From NCBI RefSeq assembly GCF_018326285.1, contig NZ_AP023362.1, positions 2,976,001 to 3,040,000 of the forward strand: a stretch of 64,000 nucleotides of DNA. Reading direction: 5' to 3'. Made by a program: the position numbers and the translations under genes. The notes under the pieces were generated by a model. The model saw only the letters and a program-made list of their open reading frames with translations, searched no databases and was not told where the DNA came from. The stretch comes from Mycolicibacterium sp. TY81. Lineage in GTDB: Bacteria > Actinomycetota > Actinomycetes > Mycobacteriales > Mycobacteriaceae. Below are positions 1 to 9,166 of this stretch, piece by piece (within the stretch, counting starts at the first letter, position 1; the number at the start of each line of letters is the position of its first letter).

Positions 1-807
1 CCCGCCGGCGAGTCCCCGCTGCAGATCGCCCTCCGGCTGCGGCCGGGCGCCGACCCTGAGCTCGCCCGGTGCTACCCCGGGATCTTCGAACGTGAGACCA
101 ACCGCCACCGCGGGACGGGCGCACCGTTGCCCCCCGAGGTGTCCGAGACACTCGCGCGGGTGGCACAGCAACACGACGCACGTGTGCACGTGATGGTCGA
201 CCACGACGAGATCGCACGCACAGCAACGGTCTTCGCCGACGCCGACCGAATCCGCTATCTCACCCCCACCCTGCACCGCGAGATGATCTCGGAACTGCGC
301 TGGCCCGGCGACGACGGATCGGACTTCGGCATCGACGTCCGTTCCCTGGGGCTCGATTCCGGCGATCTGGCCGTACTGCCCCTGCTGCGCCGGACCGACG
401 TCGTTGCGGCACTCGATGACTGGGATGCCGGCTCCGTCCTCGGGGATGACACAAGTGGTCGCATGCGTTCCAGCAGTGCGATCGTCACCGTCATGATCCG
501 AGGCGCGGCGCTGAGCGACTTCGCCCGTGGCGGTGCCGCCGTGGTCGCCGTGTGGATGGCGGCGCAGGACGCCGGCCTGGCCGTGCAGCCGATGTCGCCG
601 CCGTTTCTCTACGCCCACACCGGAACCGAACTCGGCGAACTGTCCGGCAAGTACGCCGACGAACTCCGCCGACTACAGGACACGTTCCATGCGTTGACCA
701 GCAAAGGGCCGGGCGAGGCCGTGGTGCTCGCGCTCCGAATATCGGATGCGCCACCGGCTTCGGTACCCAGCCGCAGGAGCACCGCCTTTGAGGTCAGCGC
801 AGGTTAA
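1..807 (+). CDS. Nitroreductase-family (Acg/MoeY-like) protein, C-terminal part
   Basis: The frame is open from the first base of the window, so the 5' end lies outside. The visible 268 residues look like the C-terminal half of the Acg-type FMN nitroreductase family: a run resembling FxRxTNRRxG near residue 35, then RIRYLTPTLHREMISELRW, an SSSA stretch, and VQPMSPPFLYA near the end. Such proteins bind FMN and may reduce small molecules with NAD(P)H. The next gene is a GAF-GGDEF-EAL protein. In M. tuberculosis, as I recall it, that gene (Rv1354c) follows Rv1355c (moeY), a ThiF-nitroreductase fusion, so this may be the tail of a MoeY homologue. Only the nitroreductase-like part can be seen. Confidence 0.7.
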   Translation, partial: PAGESPLQIALRLRPGADPELARCYPGIFERETNRHRGTGAPLPPEVSETLARVAQQHDARVHVMVDHDEIARTATVFADADRIRYLTPTLHREMISELRWPGDDGSDFGIDVRSLGLDSGDLAVLPLLRRTDVVAALDDWDAGSVLGDDTSGRMRSSSAIVTVMIRGAALSDFARGGAAVVAVWMAAQDAGLAVQPMSPPFLYAHTGTELGELSGKYADELRRLQDTFHALTSKGPGEAVVLALRISDAPPASVPSRRSTAFEVSAG

Positions 808-819
808 GCTGATCGTCTC

Positions 820-2709
820 ATGTCCATCGACGAGTCTCCCCCTTCACTGGATCGCCTGGTCACAGAGGTTGCGACGCGGTTGATGGCGGCGGACTCCAGC
901 AACTCCACCAAGGTGTACACGGACGTTCTGGAGATCCTCGTCAACTACTTCGAGGTCGACGTCAGCTTCCTGCGCCGCAACGACCATGAGATCGGTGCTT
1001 CGATCCTCGTCGCGGAATGGCCACTGCGGCCGGAGATTCCGGACCCCGACCCCCTGCGCGTGGTGTACTTCGCCGAGGCCGACCCGGTCTTCGCGGAGAC
1101 CGAGCACCGCAAGACACCGCTGATCGTGCGCCCCGACCCGGAGCCGGACGACTACCAGCGCCGCATCGAGGCGGACCGCAACGTCCCCCAGATATCACTG
1201 GCAGCAACGCCTTTGGTGTCCGGCGACCGCACCACCGGCGCCTTGGGCTTCATCAAGTACGGCAACCGGGAATGGGTCACCGAGGAGATCAACGCGCTGC
1301 AGGCCATCGCTTCGCTGTTGACCCAGGCCCAATCTCGGGGTCTCGCCGAGGAGCAGCTCCGGTACCTGGCCGAACACGACGACCTGACCGGCCTGAACAA
1401 CCGGCGCGCCCTCATCGCCCACCTCGATGCCCGGTTGCAGCCGGGACAACCCGGCCCGGTCACCGCCCTCTTCTTCGACCTCGATCGGCTCAAGGCCATC
1501 AATGACTACCTGGGGCACAGCGCGGGTGACTCGTTCATCCGCGTCTTCGCCCAGCGCCTCACCGAAGGGGTCGACAGCAAGACCGTGATCGCCCGGCTCG
1601 GCGGTGACGAATTCGTCGTCGTCCCGGCCGAGCCGATATCCGCGACGAAGGCCGAAGCCCTGGCCTACCAGCTTCAGGACTCGCTGCGGCGTCGCGTCTG
1701 GATCGACGGCGAACGGCTCACGCGGACAGTGAGTGTCGGCGTCGCTTCCGGTATCCCGGGCTCCGACAACTCCTCCGACCTGTTGCGCCGGGCCGACCAG
1801 GCCGTCTTGAGCGCGAAGTCGGCCGGCGGGGATCGTGTCGCGGTGTTCACCACCGCGATGTCCCTGGAAACGGCCTACCGCAACGATATCGAGCTGCATC
1901 TGCAGGACGTCATCGAGAACGGCGCACTGCTGCTCAACTACCTACCGGAAATCGACATGCGCACCGGGAAGCTGCTCGCGACCGAAGCGCTCGTCCGCTG
2001 GGACCATCCCACACGCGGGCTGCTCCCGCCGGCCGCATTCATCGGTATCGCCGAATCGATCAACCTGGCAGGCGAATTGGGCCGTTGGGTGCTGCGGACG
2101 GCCTGTCGAGAGTTCGCCCGGTGGCGCGAGGACTTCCTGGCTTCGAAATCCGGCAGCGATGATGCCGATGACCGCGACGATTTCGAACTACGCGTCAACG
2201 TCTCCCCGGTCCAGCTGGTGACCGACGGCTTCGCCGAGTCGGTGGCCGACATCCTCGACGAATTCGGTCTCGACCGCGGATCGGTGTGCCTGGAGATCAC
2301 CGAGAACGTCGTCGTCCAGGACAGCGAGTCCTCCCGCGCCACCCTGGCGGACCTCCGCAGAACCGGGATCCGGCTGGCGATCGACGACTTCGGCACCGGC
2401 TACAGCGTGCTGTCCCATCTCAAGTCGCTACCGGTCGACATCCTCAAGATCGACCGCAGCTTCGTCACCGATCTGGGTTCCAACCCCGGCGACCTCGCGA
2501 TCGTCCGGGCGATCATCGCACTGGCCGACTCGTTCGGTCTCCAGATCGTCGCCGAGGGTGTCGAAACCACAGCTGCCGCAACCACACTGCTGCGCCTCGG
2601 CTGTCACCGTGCGCAGGGCTTCCTGTTGTCGCGGCCGCTGCCGAGCGACCAGATGGCGACGCTGTACCGCAAGGGACGGGTACCGGTCCGGTTCACCAGC
2701 GAGATGTGA
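820..2709 (+). CDS. dcpA: GAF-GGDEF-EAL bifunctional c-di-GMP synthase/phosphodiesterase
   Basis: Predicted cytosolic enzyme of 629 residues that makes and breaks cyclic di-GMP. A GAF-like sensor occupies about residues 20-175. A GGDEF cyclase domain follows, with an intact GGDEF at 261-265, and then an EAL phosphodiesterase domain with EAL at 389-391, DDFGTGYS and AEGVET. Both catalytic signatures look intact, so both activities are plausible. The RxxD inhibitory I-site expected just before GGDEF is missing (DSKT is there instead), which suggests weak product feedback. Size and domain order match M. tuberculosis Rv1354c and M. smegmatis DcpA. It starts 12 nt after the upstream stop, so the two are probably co-transcribed. 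The symbol is given by architecture, not by search. Confidence 0.88.
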   Translation: MSIDESPPSLDRLVTEVATRLMAADSSNSTKVYTDVLEILVNYFEVDVSFLRRNDHEIGASILVAEWPLRPEIPDPDPLRVVYFAEADPVFAETEHRKTPLIVRPDPEPDDYQRRIEADRNVPQISLAATPLVSGDRTTGALGFIKYGNREWVTEEINALQAIASLLTQAQSRGLAEEQLRYLAEHDDLTGLNNRRALIAHLDARLQPGQPGPVTALFFDLDRLKAINDYLGHSAGDSFIRVFAQRLTEGVDSKTVIARLGGDEFVVVPAEPISATKAEALAYQLQDSLRRRVWIDGERLTRTVSVGVASGIPGSDNSSDLLRRADQAVLSAKSAGGDRVAVFTTAMSLETAYRNDIELHLQDVIENGALLLNYLPEIDMRTGKLLATEALVRWDHPTRGLLPPAAFIGIAESINLAGELGRWVLRTACREFARWREDFLASKSGSDDADDRDDFELRVNVSPVQLVTDGFAESVADILDEFGLDRGSVCLEITENVVVQDSESSRATLADLRRTGIRLAIDDFGTGYSVLSHLKSLPVDILKIDRSFVTDLGSNPGDLAIVRAIIALADSFGLQIVAEGVETTAAATTLLRLGCHRAQGFLLSRPLPSDQMATLYRKGRVPVRFTSEM

Positions 2710-2720
2710 TCCGAACCGCG

Positions 2721-3623
2721 CTAGCGCGCAACCAGTTCCACGCGGGCGAATCTGCTGGCGGGCAGGCCCACGATACAGACCTCGAGGGCGCCGGCCGGCG
2801 CCGCGGCAGTCTCGACGGATGCGCCCTTGCCGGTGAAATCGGGCGAGATCACGACGCCGTGGCGCGCACGTACGAAGTACGGCCCGTCGGGTGTGTTCAG
2901 TTCGGCTCCGATGATCCGGCGGTCTTCGAACAGCAGCGCCTGCAGCGTGCTGGCCGCGCTCACCGCGATATCGCGTTCGGCGGCCGCCGCCGCCAGCCAG
3001 TCGAACAATTGGCCCGGTCCGTCGCCCGTGCTCCATTCGATGGCGCCGAGCGAAGACAGCTGGAGCGTCGTGCCCGCCGAGTCGCGCAGGGTCTCCGAGG
3101 ACCAGCCGCGAACCGTGCTGTAGAGCGCGCCGGTGGCCGAATCCAGGCACACCCGGGCCCAGTCGAGCAGTCCCGCGCCGAAGAACGTCTCGATGGTGCG
3201 CGTGTGCGTCTCGGACTCCGTCAGCTCGCGCACGACACGGGCCGGCACCGAAGCGCCGTCCGACGGCGGTTCGGCCGCGTCATCGACTTCGGCGGTCACC
3301 GCAGCGAAATAGACGGCGGTGGCGTCGAGCTGCTCGCCGAGGTCGGGCTCGGCCGCTTCGACTTCGCCGGGTCCGCCGGCTTCCGGGGCGGGCTCGTCGT
3401 CGGGAATCCCTCGCGGTACGCCGAACTCGTCGATCCTTGCGTCGAGCGTGGCGCCCAGAGTGACGCAATGCACATCATCGCCGCGCAGCCAGCGCCCGTC
3501 ATCGGCGTGCAGCGCTCCGGCAACCATCACATCTGCGGCGGCGTCGACCGCGGCAATGGCTGTCGCCAGGCCACCGATACCGGCGCCGACGCACAGCACG
3601 TCAACTTCTGCGTCCCAATCCAA
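2721..3623 (-). CDS. FAD-binding flavoprotein, function unknown
   Basis: A 300-residue protein with an N-terminal Rossmann dinucleotide-binding motif (CVGAGIGGLATA, residues 11-22), as in FAD-dependent oxidoreductases. The middle is acidic and proline-rich (about 75-125), and the C-terminal half (ALLFEDRRIIGAELNTPDG) resembles the second FAD strand region of fumarate reductase or ketosteroid dehydrogenase-like proteins. It is short for those families and I see no clear substrate motif. It is convergent with the c-di-GMP gene and divergent from the tetR gene on its right, across about 185 nt. Substrate unknown. Confidence 0.6.
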   Translation of the reverse strand: MDWDAEVDVLCVGAGIGGLATAIAAVDAAADVMVAGALHADDGRWLRGDDVHCVTLGATLDARIDEFGVPRGIPDDEPAPEAGGPGEVEAAEPDLGEQLDATAVYFAAVTAEVDDAAEPPSDGASVPARVVRELTESETHTRTIETFFGAGLLDWARVCLDSATGALYSTVRGWSSETLRDSAGTTLQLSSLGAIEWSTGDGPGQLFDWLAAAAAERDIAVSAASTLQALLFEDRRIIGAELNTPDGPYFVRARHGVVISPDFTGKGASVETAAAPAGALEVCIVGLPASRFARVELVAR

Positions 3624-3808
3624 CCTGAAATCCCTGAGTTAAGCGGCAGCGAATTGCAACAATCCGACAGCCAGGGATCGATTTCGCCGTGCGGCTACTT
3701 TACATACTCTCGGAATGAACGACACCAACAACGGCCTACGTTATGGCACCCTTAGGATGATTCGGGGGGCTAGCCACAGAACGCGCGCTGACGGAAGGTG
3801 ATCGACGA

Positions 3809-4474
3809 ATGGGGCGCCAGCCGCGATCCGAAGTGACCCGACGCAAGATCATTGACTCTGCTGTCGATTTGATCAACGAGATCGGTTATCCCGCGGCGGG
3901 ATTGGCTGACATCATCGAACGCGCCGAGCTGACCAAGGGCGCGCTCTACTATCACTTCGACTCCAAAGAAGCACTGGCCACTGTCATCATCGAAGAGGCA
4001 ATGGTTCTGCTGCACAACGTGTTCCAGTCCGCACGGGACTCCGAGCACAGCGCCATGGAATCACTGATCGTCGGCACCTTCACCACCAGCGACCTGTTGG
4101 CGACCAACCGGACCGCCCAAGCGGGGACCAAACTGCTGCGCACGTTCGCCGGCTTCAACCCGACGGCGCGACACAGTTACGTGAACTTCGTCGACCAGTT
4201 CACCTCGGACATCAAGCGCGCCGAAACAGACGGCGACCTGCGCCCGGGCGCGGACCCCGCCGACGTCGCCAACACGCTGGTGGCCTGGATCCTCGGCGCG
4301 GAGTTGATGTCGAGCGCCGCGTCCGACGGCAACGATCTCCGGGAGCGGTTCGCCAGGCAGTGGCGCGTTCTGATGCCGGCGATCGTGACCGCGGACTCGC
4401 TCGACCGCCATCTTGCCTTCATGGCGGCCGCATCCACGCGACAGACGAACACCGTGGAGCAGACCACCACCTGA
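3809..4474 (+). CDS. TetR-family transcriptional regulator (ScbR-like)
   Basis: Predicted DNA-binding repressor of 221 residues. The N-terminal helix-turn-helix is typical of TetR proteins (KIIDSAVDLINEIGY followed by LTKGALYYHFDSKEALA); the second motif is especially like the gamma-butyrolactone receptor/ScbR group. The C-terminal ligand-binding domain is unremarkable. The ATG is preceded by GGAAGG, and an upstream ATG at 3757 soon meets a stop. It lies just upstream of, and on the same strand as, the acyl-CoA dehydrogenase pair, which makes that operon a possible target. Position next to an Rv1354c-like gene is reminiscent of Rv1353c. Confidence 0.85.
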   Translation: MGRQPRSEVTRRKIIDSAVDLINEIGYPAAGLADIIERAELTKGALYYHFDSKEALATVIIEEAMVLLHNVFQSARDSEHSAMESLIVGTFTTSDLLATNRTAQAGTKLLRTFAGFNPTARHSYVNFVDQFTSDIKRAETDGDLRPGADPADVANTLVAWILGAELMSSAASDGNDLRERFARQWRVLMPAIVTADSLDRHLAFMAAASTRQTNTVEQTTT

Positions 4475-4546
4475 AACCCACATCGCTAACTAAGTTCACT
4501 TCTTTGTTGCTAGGCTGCCATCAGCCCAAGCGACAGAGGAGTCTGC

Positions 4547-5779
4547 ATGGACCTCAATTGGTCGGCCAGTGATCTGGCATTCCGCGATGAAGTACGCACG
4601 TTTCTGCAGGAAAATCTGACACCGGGCATCCAAGAAGCCGGTCGCCTGATGACCAGCGTGTACAGCGATCACGACGCGAGCCTGGACTGGCAGCGCATCC
4701 TGCACGAGCGCGGCTGGGCGGCGCCGGCCTGGCCGGTGGAGTACGGCGGCTGCGATTGGAGCTTGACGCAGCACTACATCTTCAGCCGGGAGTCGATCCT
4801 GGCCGGGGCGCCGTCGCTGTCCCCGATGGGCATCCGGATGGTGGCACACGCGATCATCCGGTTCGGCACTGCCGAACAGAAGGACTACTTCCTGCCCCGC
4901 ATCCTGACCGGCGAGGTCTTCTTCTGCCAGGGCTACTCCGAACCCGAGGCCGGGTCCGACCTGGCCGCCCTGACCATGGCCGCCGCTTCCGACGGCGACG
5001 ACCTGGTGTGCACCGGCAGCAAGATCTGGACCACCCACGCCACCGAGGCGAACTGGATGTTCGCACTGGTGCGCACCACCCGCACCGCCAAGAAGCAGCA
5101 GGGCATCACCTTCGTCCTGATCGACATGAGCACACCCGGTATCGAAATCCGGCCACTGGTCATGACGTCGGGCGAAAAGGTCCAGAACCAGGTCTTCTTC
5201 GACGAGGTCCGGGTGCCCAAGAGCAACGTCATCGGGCAGATCGACGACGGCTGGACCGTCGCGAAGTACCTGCTCGAATTCGAACGCGGCGGCGGTGCGG
5301 CCGCCCCGGGCCTGCAGGTGCTGGCCGACGAGATCGCCACGGCGGCGGCGCACGCGCCGGGCCCCGAGGGCGGCGTGCTGCTCGACGATGCCGCGTTCTC
5401 GCGCAAGCTCGCCGATGCGCGAATCCGCACCGAAGTGCTCGAGATTCTCGAATACCGCGTGCTGGCCGCGCTGGCCGGCGGCGGACATCCGGGCGCAGCG
5501 TCGTCGATGCTGAAGGTGCTCTCCACCGAGTTGAGCCAGACCCTGACCGAACTCGCCATGGAGGCCGCCGGCCCCCGCGGCCGGGCGTACCAGCCGCATG
5601 CCACCCGTCCCGGTGGACCGGTGGCCGAATTCGCCCCTCCCCCAGACGGTTACGTCAGCGGCGAGGCATGGCAGGCGGTCGCGCCGCTGCGGTATTTCAA
5701 CGACCGCGCCGGCTCGATCTACGCCGGCAGCAACGAAATTCAGCGCAATATCCTCGCCAAAGCAGAATTGGGGCTGTAG
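4547..5779 (+). CDS. Acyl-CoA dehydrogenase, subunit 1 of a pair
   Basis: A 410-residue FAD-dependent acyl-CoA dehydrogenase that would introduce an alpha-beta double bond in an acyl-CoA. Visible signatures are FCQGYSEPEAGSDLA, the KIWTTHA flavin region, and the C-terminal IYAGSNEIQRNILAKAELGL signature. A strong AGAGGAG ribosome-binding site precedes the ATG. The next gene starts on the base after this stop and encodes a second, divergent acyl-CoA dehydrogenase. Such adjacent unlike pairs in mycobacteria commonly form alpha2beta2 enzymes acting on steroid or bulky acyl-CoAs. That assembly is inferred here from arrangement only. Confidence 0.88.
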   Translation: MDLNWSASDLAFRDEVRTFLQENLTPGIQEAGRLMTSVYSDHDASLDWQRILHERGWAAPAWPVEYGGCDWSLTQHYIFSRESILAGAPSLSPMGIRMVAHAIIRFGTAEQKDYFLPRILTGEVFFCQGYSEPEAGSDLAALTMAAASDGDDLVCTGSKIWTTHATEANWMFALVRTTRTAKKQQGITFVLIDMSTPGIEIRPLVMTSGEKVQNQVFFDEVRVPKSNVIGQIDDGWTVAKYLLEFERGGGAAAPGLQVLADEIATAAAHAPGPEGGVLLDDAAFSRKLADARIRTEVLEILEYRVLAALAGGGHPGAASSMLKVLSTELSQTLTELAMEAAGPRGRAYQPHATRPGGPVAEFAPPPDGYVSGEAWQAVAPLRYFNDRAGSIYAGSNEIQRNILAKAELGL

Positions 5780-6904
5780 ATGGACTTCACCTTCTCCGCG
5801 GAACAGGAACTTCTCCGGGACGGCCTGTCCAAGTTCCTGGCCGGCCGGTATGACCTCGAAACCAGCCGGGCAGCAGCGAAATCGGGGCCCGGTTGGCAGC
5901 CTGACATCTGGCAGTCGTTCGCCGAGGAACTCGGCATCCTCGGCGCCGCGCTGCCGGAAGACGCGGGTGGCATCGGCGGCGGGCCCGTCGAGGTCATGCT
6001 GATCGCCGAAGCGCTGGGTCACGCCCTGGTCATCGAACCGTACGTGGACACCGCGGTGGTCGCAGCCGGTCTGTTGCTGCGATCCGGTAGCCCGGTTGCC
6101 GGCCCCATCTTGGCGGAAATCGCCTCCGGCACAGCCGTTGTCGCGCTTGCCGCGGCCGAGGCCCACAGCGGCGACCGGTGGCAGGACGTCCAGACCACCG
6201 CCTCCCGCGACGGCGACGACTGGGTGCTGCGCGGCGACAAGATCATGGTGGTCAACGCGCCGTTGGCCACCCACCTGCTCGTCACCGCACAGACACCCGG
6301 CGGCATCTCACTGTTCCTGGTCGACATCTCCGAGCCCCGCGAGGGGCTGGTAATGCACAGCTACCGCACCGTCGACGACCGTCGGGCCGCCGACCTGGAA
6401 CTCCGCGACGTCCGGCTGCCGGGCGACGCGCTCCTCGGCGCCGAGGGCGAGGCGTGGCCGTCGATCGCCCAGGCCCGCGACGAGGGCGCCGCCGCAGTGT
6501 GCGCCGAAGCCGTCGGCAACATGCGGAAGGCGTTGGCGGACACCGTCGAATACGCCAAGCAGCGCCAGCAGTTCGGCCAGCCGATCGGCAGCTTCCAGGC
6601 CCTGCAGCATCGCATGGTCGACATGCACATGGAGCTCGAACAGTCCGTGTCGGCGGTGTACCTTGCCGTGCTCAACCTGGAAGCCGACGCGCACACCCGG
6701 GCACGCGCGGTTTCCGCGGCCAAGGCCACCGTCGGCCGCGCCGCGCGGTTCATCGGCCAGAACGCCGTACAGCTGCACGGCGGCATGGGTATGACCGAAG
6801 AGCTCGCCATCGGCCACTACTTCAAGCGGCTCACCGCCGTTCAGTACGAATACGGCTCCACCGACCACCACGTGACCCGCTACGCAGAACTGACCCGCGG
6901 CTGA
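5780..6904 (+). CDS. Acyl-CoA dehydrogenase, subunit 2 of a pair
   Basis: A 374-residue acyl-CoA dehydrogenase starting directly at the stop codon of the previous gene, so the two are translationally coupled. It shows the family's N-terminal helical region, RQQFGQPIGSFQALQHRMVD, and a C-terminal QLHGGMGMTEELAIGHYFKR. It is shorter and more divergent in the flavin region than its partner, as is usual for the second subunit in heteromeric mycobacterial enzymes. It probably works in the same fatty-acid or sterol side-chain beta-oxidation step as the upstream gene. The operon ends at a hairpin shared with the convergent amidohydrolase gene. Confidence 0.86.
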   Translation: MDFTFSAEQELLRDGLSKFLAGRYDLETSRAAAKSGPGWQPDIWQSFAEELGILGAALPEDAGGIGGGPVEVMLIAEALGHALVIEPYVDTAVVAAGLLLRSGSPVAGPILAEIASGTAVVALAAAEAHSGDRWQDVQTTASRDGDDWVLRGDKIMVVNAPLATHLLVTAQTPGGISLFLVDISEPREGLVMHSYRTVDDRRAADLELRDVRLPGDALLGAEGEAWPSIAQARDEGAAAVCAEAVGNMRKALADTVEYAKQRQQFGQPIGSFQALQHRMVDMHMELEQSVSAVYLAVLNLEADAHTRARAVSAAKATVGRAARFIGQNAVQLHGGMGMTEELAIGHYFKRLTAVQYEYGSTDHHVTRYAELTRG

Positions 6905-6933
6905 GTTCGGCGCCGCGCAACTCTGGGTGTGCC

Positions 6934-6966
6934 CTCACCTGATCCGGCCGGACCGGATCAGGTGAG
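6934..6966. terminator. Bidirectional hairpin between convergent genes
   Basis: A perfect 14-bp inverted repeat (6934-6947 and 6953-6966, arm CTCACCTGATCCGG) with a 5-nt loop lies between the acyl-CoA dehydrogenase operon and the convergent amidohydrolase gene. The right arm contains the amidohydrolase stop codon. There is no U-tract, which is common for mycobacterial terminators. Confidence 0.65.
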
Positions 6967-8220
6967 CGTCATCTGCTTCTGCGCGTACAGCTTTGCCCAC
7001 TCGGCGCGCGGCCGGATCGACGTGTCGACGTCGACGGCTTTGGCGCGCAGGGCACCCGCCGTCGCCTGGTCCTTCGGGGTCAACTTGAACGGGTCCCAGC
7101 CGAAGAACCGGCAGGAGTTCTGCCAGGTGATCTTGTCGATGTCGGAATCGCTTGCGCCCGCGGCATTCAACTCGGCCAGCACCTGCTCGGGCGCATCGGG
7201 CCAGAAGCAGTCCGAGTGCGGATAGTCGCACTCCCAGGCGATGATGTCGATACCGATCTCGTGGCGCAGCTTCAGCGACGTCTTGTCGGTGACGTAGCAC
7301 GCCAGCGAATGCTCACGGAAGACGTCACTGGGCAGCTTGTCCCCGAAGTCGCGGCGCAGCCATTTCTGGTTGGTGTAGTGCCGGTCGCTGCGATCCAGAT
7401 AGAACGGGATCCAACCGATACCGCCTTCGGAGAACGCGAATTTCAGGTCCGGGTAGTTGCGCATCGCCGGGCCCCACAGCAGGTCCTGGGCGCACATCGC
7501 CGAGACCTGCGTGGCCAGGATGATCAGATTGTCGATCGGGGCGTCCTTGGCCATCGAGATCGCGCCGAAACCGGTGCCGATGTGCAGACACATCACCACG
7601 TTCTCTTCCGACAGGGTGCGGAACACCGGGCCCCAGTAGTCTTCGTCGAAGTAGCTGGGCAGGCCTTCCAAGTGCGGCAACTCGGGCATCGTCACCGCCC
7701 GGCACCCCTTCGCAGCGACGCGACGGATCTCACGGCACATCGCCTCCGGATTCCACGTCGGCAGGATCGCGATGGGGATGAACCGGTCCGGGTACGAACC
7801 GGCCCATTCATCGATGTGCCAGTCGTTGTAGGCCGACACCATCACCAGGGTGGCCTCTTCGCGGTGCATGTTCAGGTGCCGGGCCGAGAAACCGGTGAAG
7901 GTCGGGAAGCACATCGAGGCCAGGATGCCGTTGCGGTTCATGTCGCGCACCCGCTCGTGCACGTCGTAGACGCCGGGACGCATCTCTGCGAACCCGGCAG
8001 GATCGCGGCCCCACTCCTCGGCCGGCCAGGAGACCACGGCATTGAGGCCGCTCACCCCTTGCGGGCGCCCCTGGTACATCCACTGGTCGACGCCCTTGTC
8101 GTCGGTGACGACGATCGGCGCCTCGGGCTTGTACTTGTCCGGAACGTGGTTGACGAACATGTCGGGCGGCTCCACGACATGGTCATCGATGCTCACCAGG
8201 ATCAGGTCGTCGGTATTCAC
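6958..8220 (-). CDS. Amidohydrolase-2 family metal-dependent hydrolase
   Basis: A TIM-barrel amidohydrolase of 420 residues when started at the GTG at 8220, which has GGAG close upstream. The N-terminus SIDDHVVEPPDMF carries the first DxH-like metal site of the family. Further features are CLHIGTGFG, FSEGGIGWIPFYLDR and, late in the protein, IIAWECDYPHSD with the conserved Asp region. The family catalyses decarboxylation or C-C/C-N hydrolysis; mycobacterial members of this type are often found near fatty-acid or sterol catabolism genes. The exact substrate is not evident. It is divergent from an AraC gene across about 120 nt, which probably holds the control region. Confidence 0.82.
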   Translation of the reverse strand: MNTDDLILVSIDDHVVEPPDMFVNHVPDKYKPEAPIVVTDDKGVDQWMYQGRPQGVSGLNAVVSWPAEEWGRDPAGFAEMRPGVYDVHERVRDMNRNGILASMCFPTFTGFSARHLNMHREEATLVMVSAYNDWHIDEWAGSYPDRFIPIAILPTWNPEAMCREIRRVAAKGCRAVTMPELPHLEGLPSYFDEDYWGPVFRTLSEENVVMCLHIGTGFGAISMAKDAPIDNLIILATQVSAMCAQDLLWGPAMRNYPDLKFAFSEGGIGWIPFYLDRSDRHYTNQKWLRRDFGDKLPSDVFREHSLACYVTDKTSLKLRHEIGIDIIAWECDYPHSDCFWPDAPEQVLAELNAAGASDSDIDKITWQNSCRFFGWDPFKLTPKDQATAGALRAKAVDVDTSIRPRAEWAKLYAQKQMTLT

Positions 8221-8344
8221 TGGACTCCAATTGCTCCTCACGTGCGCGGCATCCTCACGTCCGCGCCTGCACACCTCAGTAGTACCGTCTACAGGCGTGA
8301 CCGTCTCTGCACTTTCGGACAGAGGTTTATCTCAAACGGCCAAG

Positions 8345-9157
8345 ATGTCCGAGCGGCCGGTGATCGAGCTGCGCCGCGGCGGCCGCGCCCTCGGCGGCAG
8401 CTACCTCTACGAGGGCGACGCGCTGATCACCGGCTGGCACTCGCACGAGGTGCACCAGATCGAATACGCACTGCACGGCCTCGTCGAGGTGGAAACCGAT
8501 GTCGCCCACTATCTGCTGCCGCCGCAACAGGCCGCCTGGATACCGGCCGGCCTGCCCCATCAGGCGGTGATGAACCCCGACGTCCAGACCGTTGCCGTGA
8601 TGTTCGATCCCGGCCTGATCTCGGACCGGTCGGACCGGGCTCGGATCATCGCCGTCTCCCCACTGATCCGCGAGATGATGATCTACGCGTTGCGGTGGCC
8701 CATCGACCGGCCGGACGGCGATGCCGTCTCCGACGGGTTTTTTCGCACCCTGGCGCATCTCGTCGCCGAAGCGCTGGACCACGAAGCGCCGCTGAGCCTG
8801 CCGACGTCCGAGCACCCGATCGTCGCCGCGGCGATGGCCTACACGAAAGCGCATCTGGCTTCGGCAACGGCCGAACAGGTGAGCCGCGCGGTCGCGGTGT
8901 CGCAGCGGTCGCTGCGCCGGCTGTTCCAGGAGTCCATCGGATTATCTTGGCGGACTTATCTTCTCAACGCCCGGATGCTCCGGGCGATGGCGTTGCTGAC
9001 AGAACCGGGGCAGTCGGTGCAGGCCACTGCCACCGCGGTCGGCTTCGAGAGCCTGAGCGCGTTCACCCGCTGCTTCACCCAGTTCAGCGGGCAGTCACCG
9101 TCGGGTTACCGGCGCCAGACCGCGGAGACGGCGCGCGCGCCGCACGAGTCGCGATAA
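8345..9157 (+). CDS. AraC-family regulator with N-terminal cupin
   Basis: A predicted activator with an N-terminal cupin-like sensor (HSHEVHQIEYALHGLVEVET) and two C-terminal AraC helix-turn-helix motifs (VSRAVAVSQRSLRRLFQE and ATAVGFESLSAFTRCFTQFS). The start at ATG 8345 gives 270 residues; an in-frame GTG at 8297 would add 16. Neither has a convincing ribosome-binding site, so the choice is open. It is divergent from the amidohydrolase gene, and is therefore a good candidate for regulating it. Confidence 0.82.
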   Translation: MSERPVIELRRGGRALGGSYLYEGDALITGWHSHEVHQIEYALHGLVEVETDVAHYLLPPQQAAWIPAGLPHQAVMNPDVQTVAVMFDPGLISDRSDRARIIAVSPLIREMMIYALRWPIDRPDGDAVSDGFFRTLAHLVAEALDHEAPLSLPTSEHPIVAAAMAYTKAHLASATAEQVSRAVAVSQRSLRRLFQESIGLSWRTYLLNARMLRAMALLTEPGQSVQATATAVGFESLSAFTRCFTQFSGQSPSGYRRQTAETARAPHESR

Positions 9158-9166
9158 GGGTCGCGA

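Noticed and set aside
4496..6274. Long open frame on the minus strand opposite the acyl-CoA dehydrogenase pair
   Set aside because: It is antisense to two well-supported genes, is Gly/Arg/His-rich with no recognisable motif, and is explained by high GC in third positions.
8221..8344. A palindromic operator between the amidohydrolase and AraC genes
   Set aside because: I saw no inverted repeat longer than a few bases; AraC sites are usually direct repeats and cannot be fixed by eye here.
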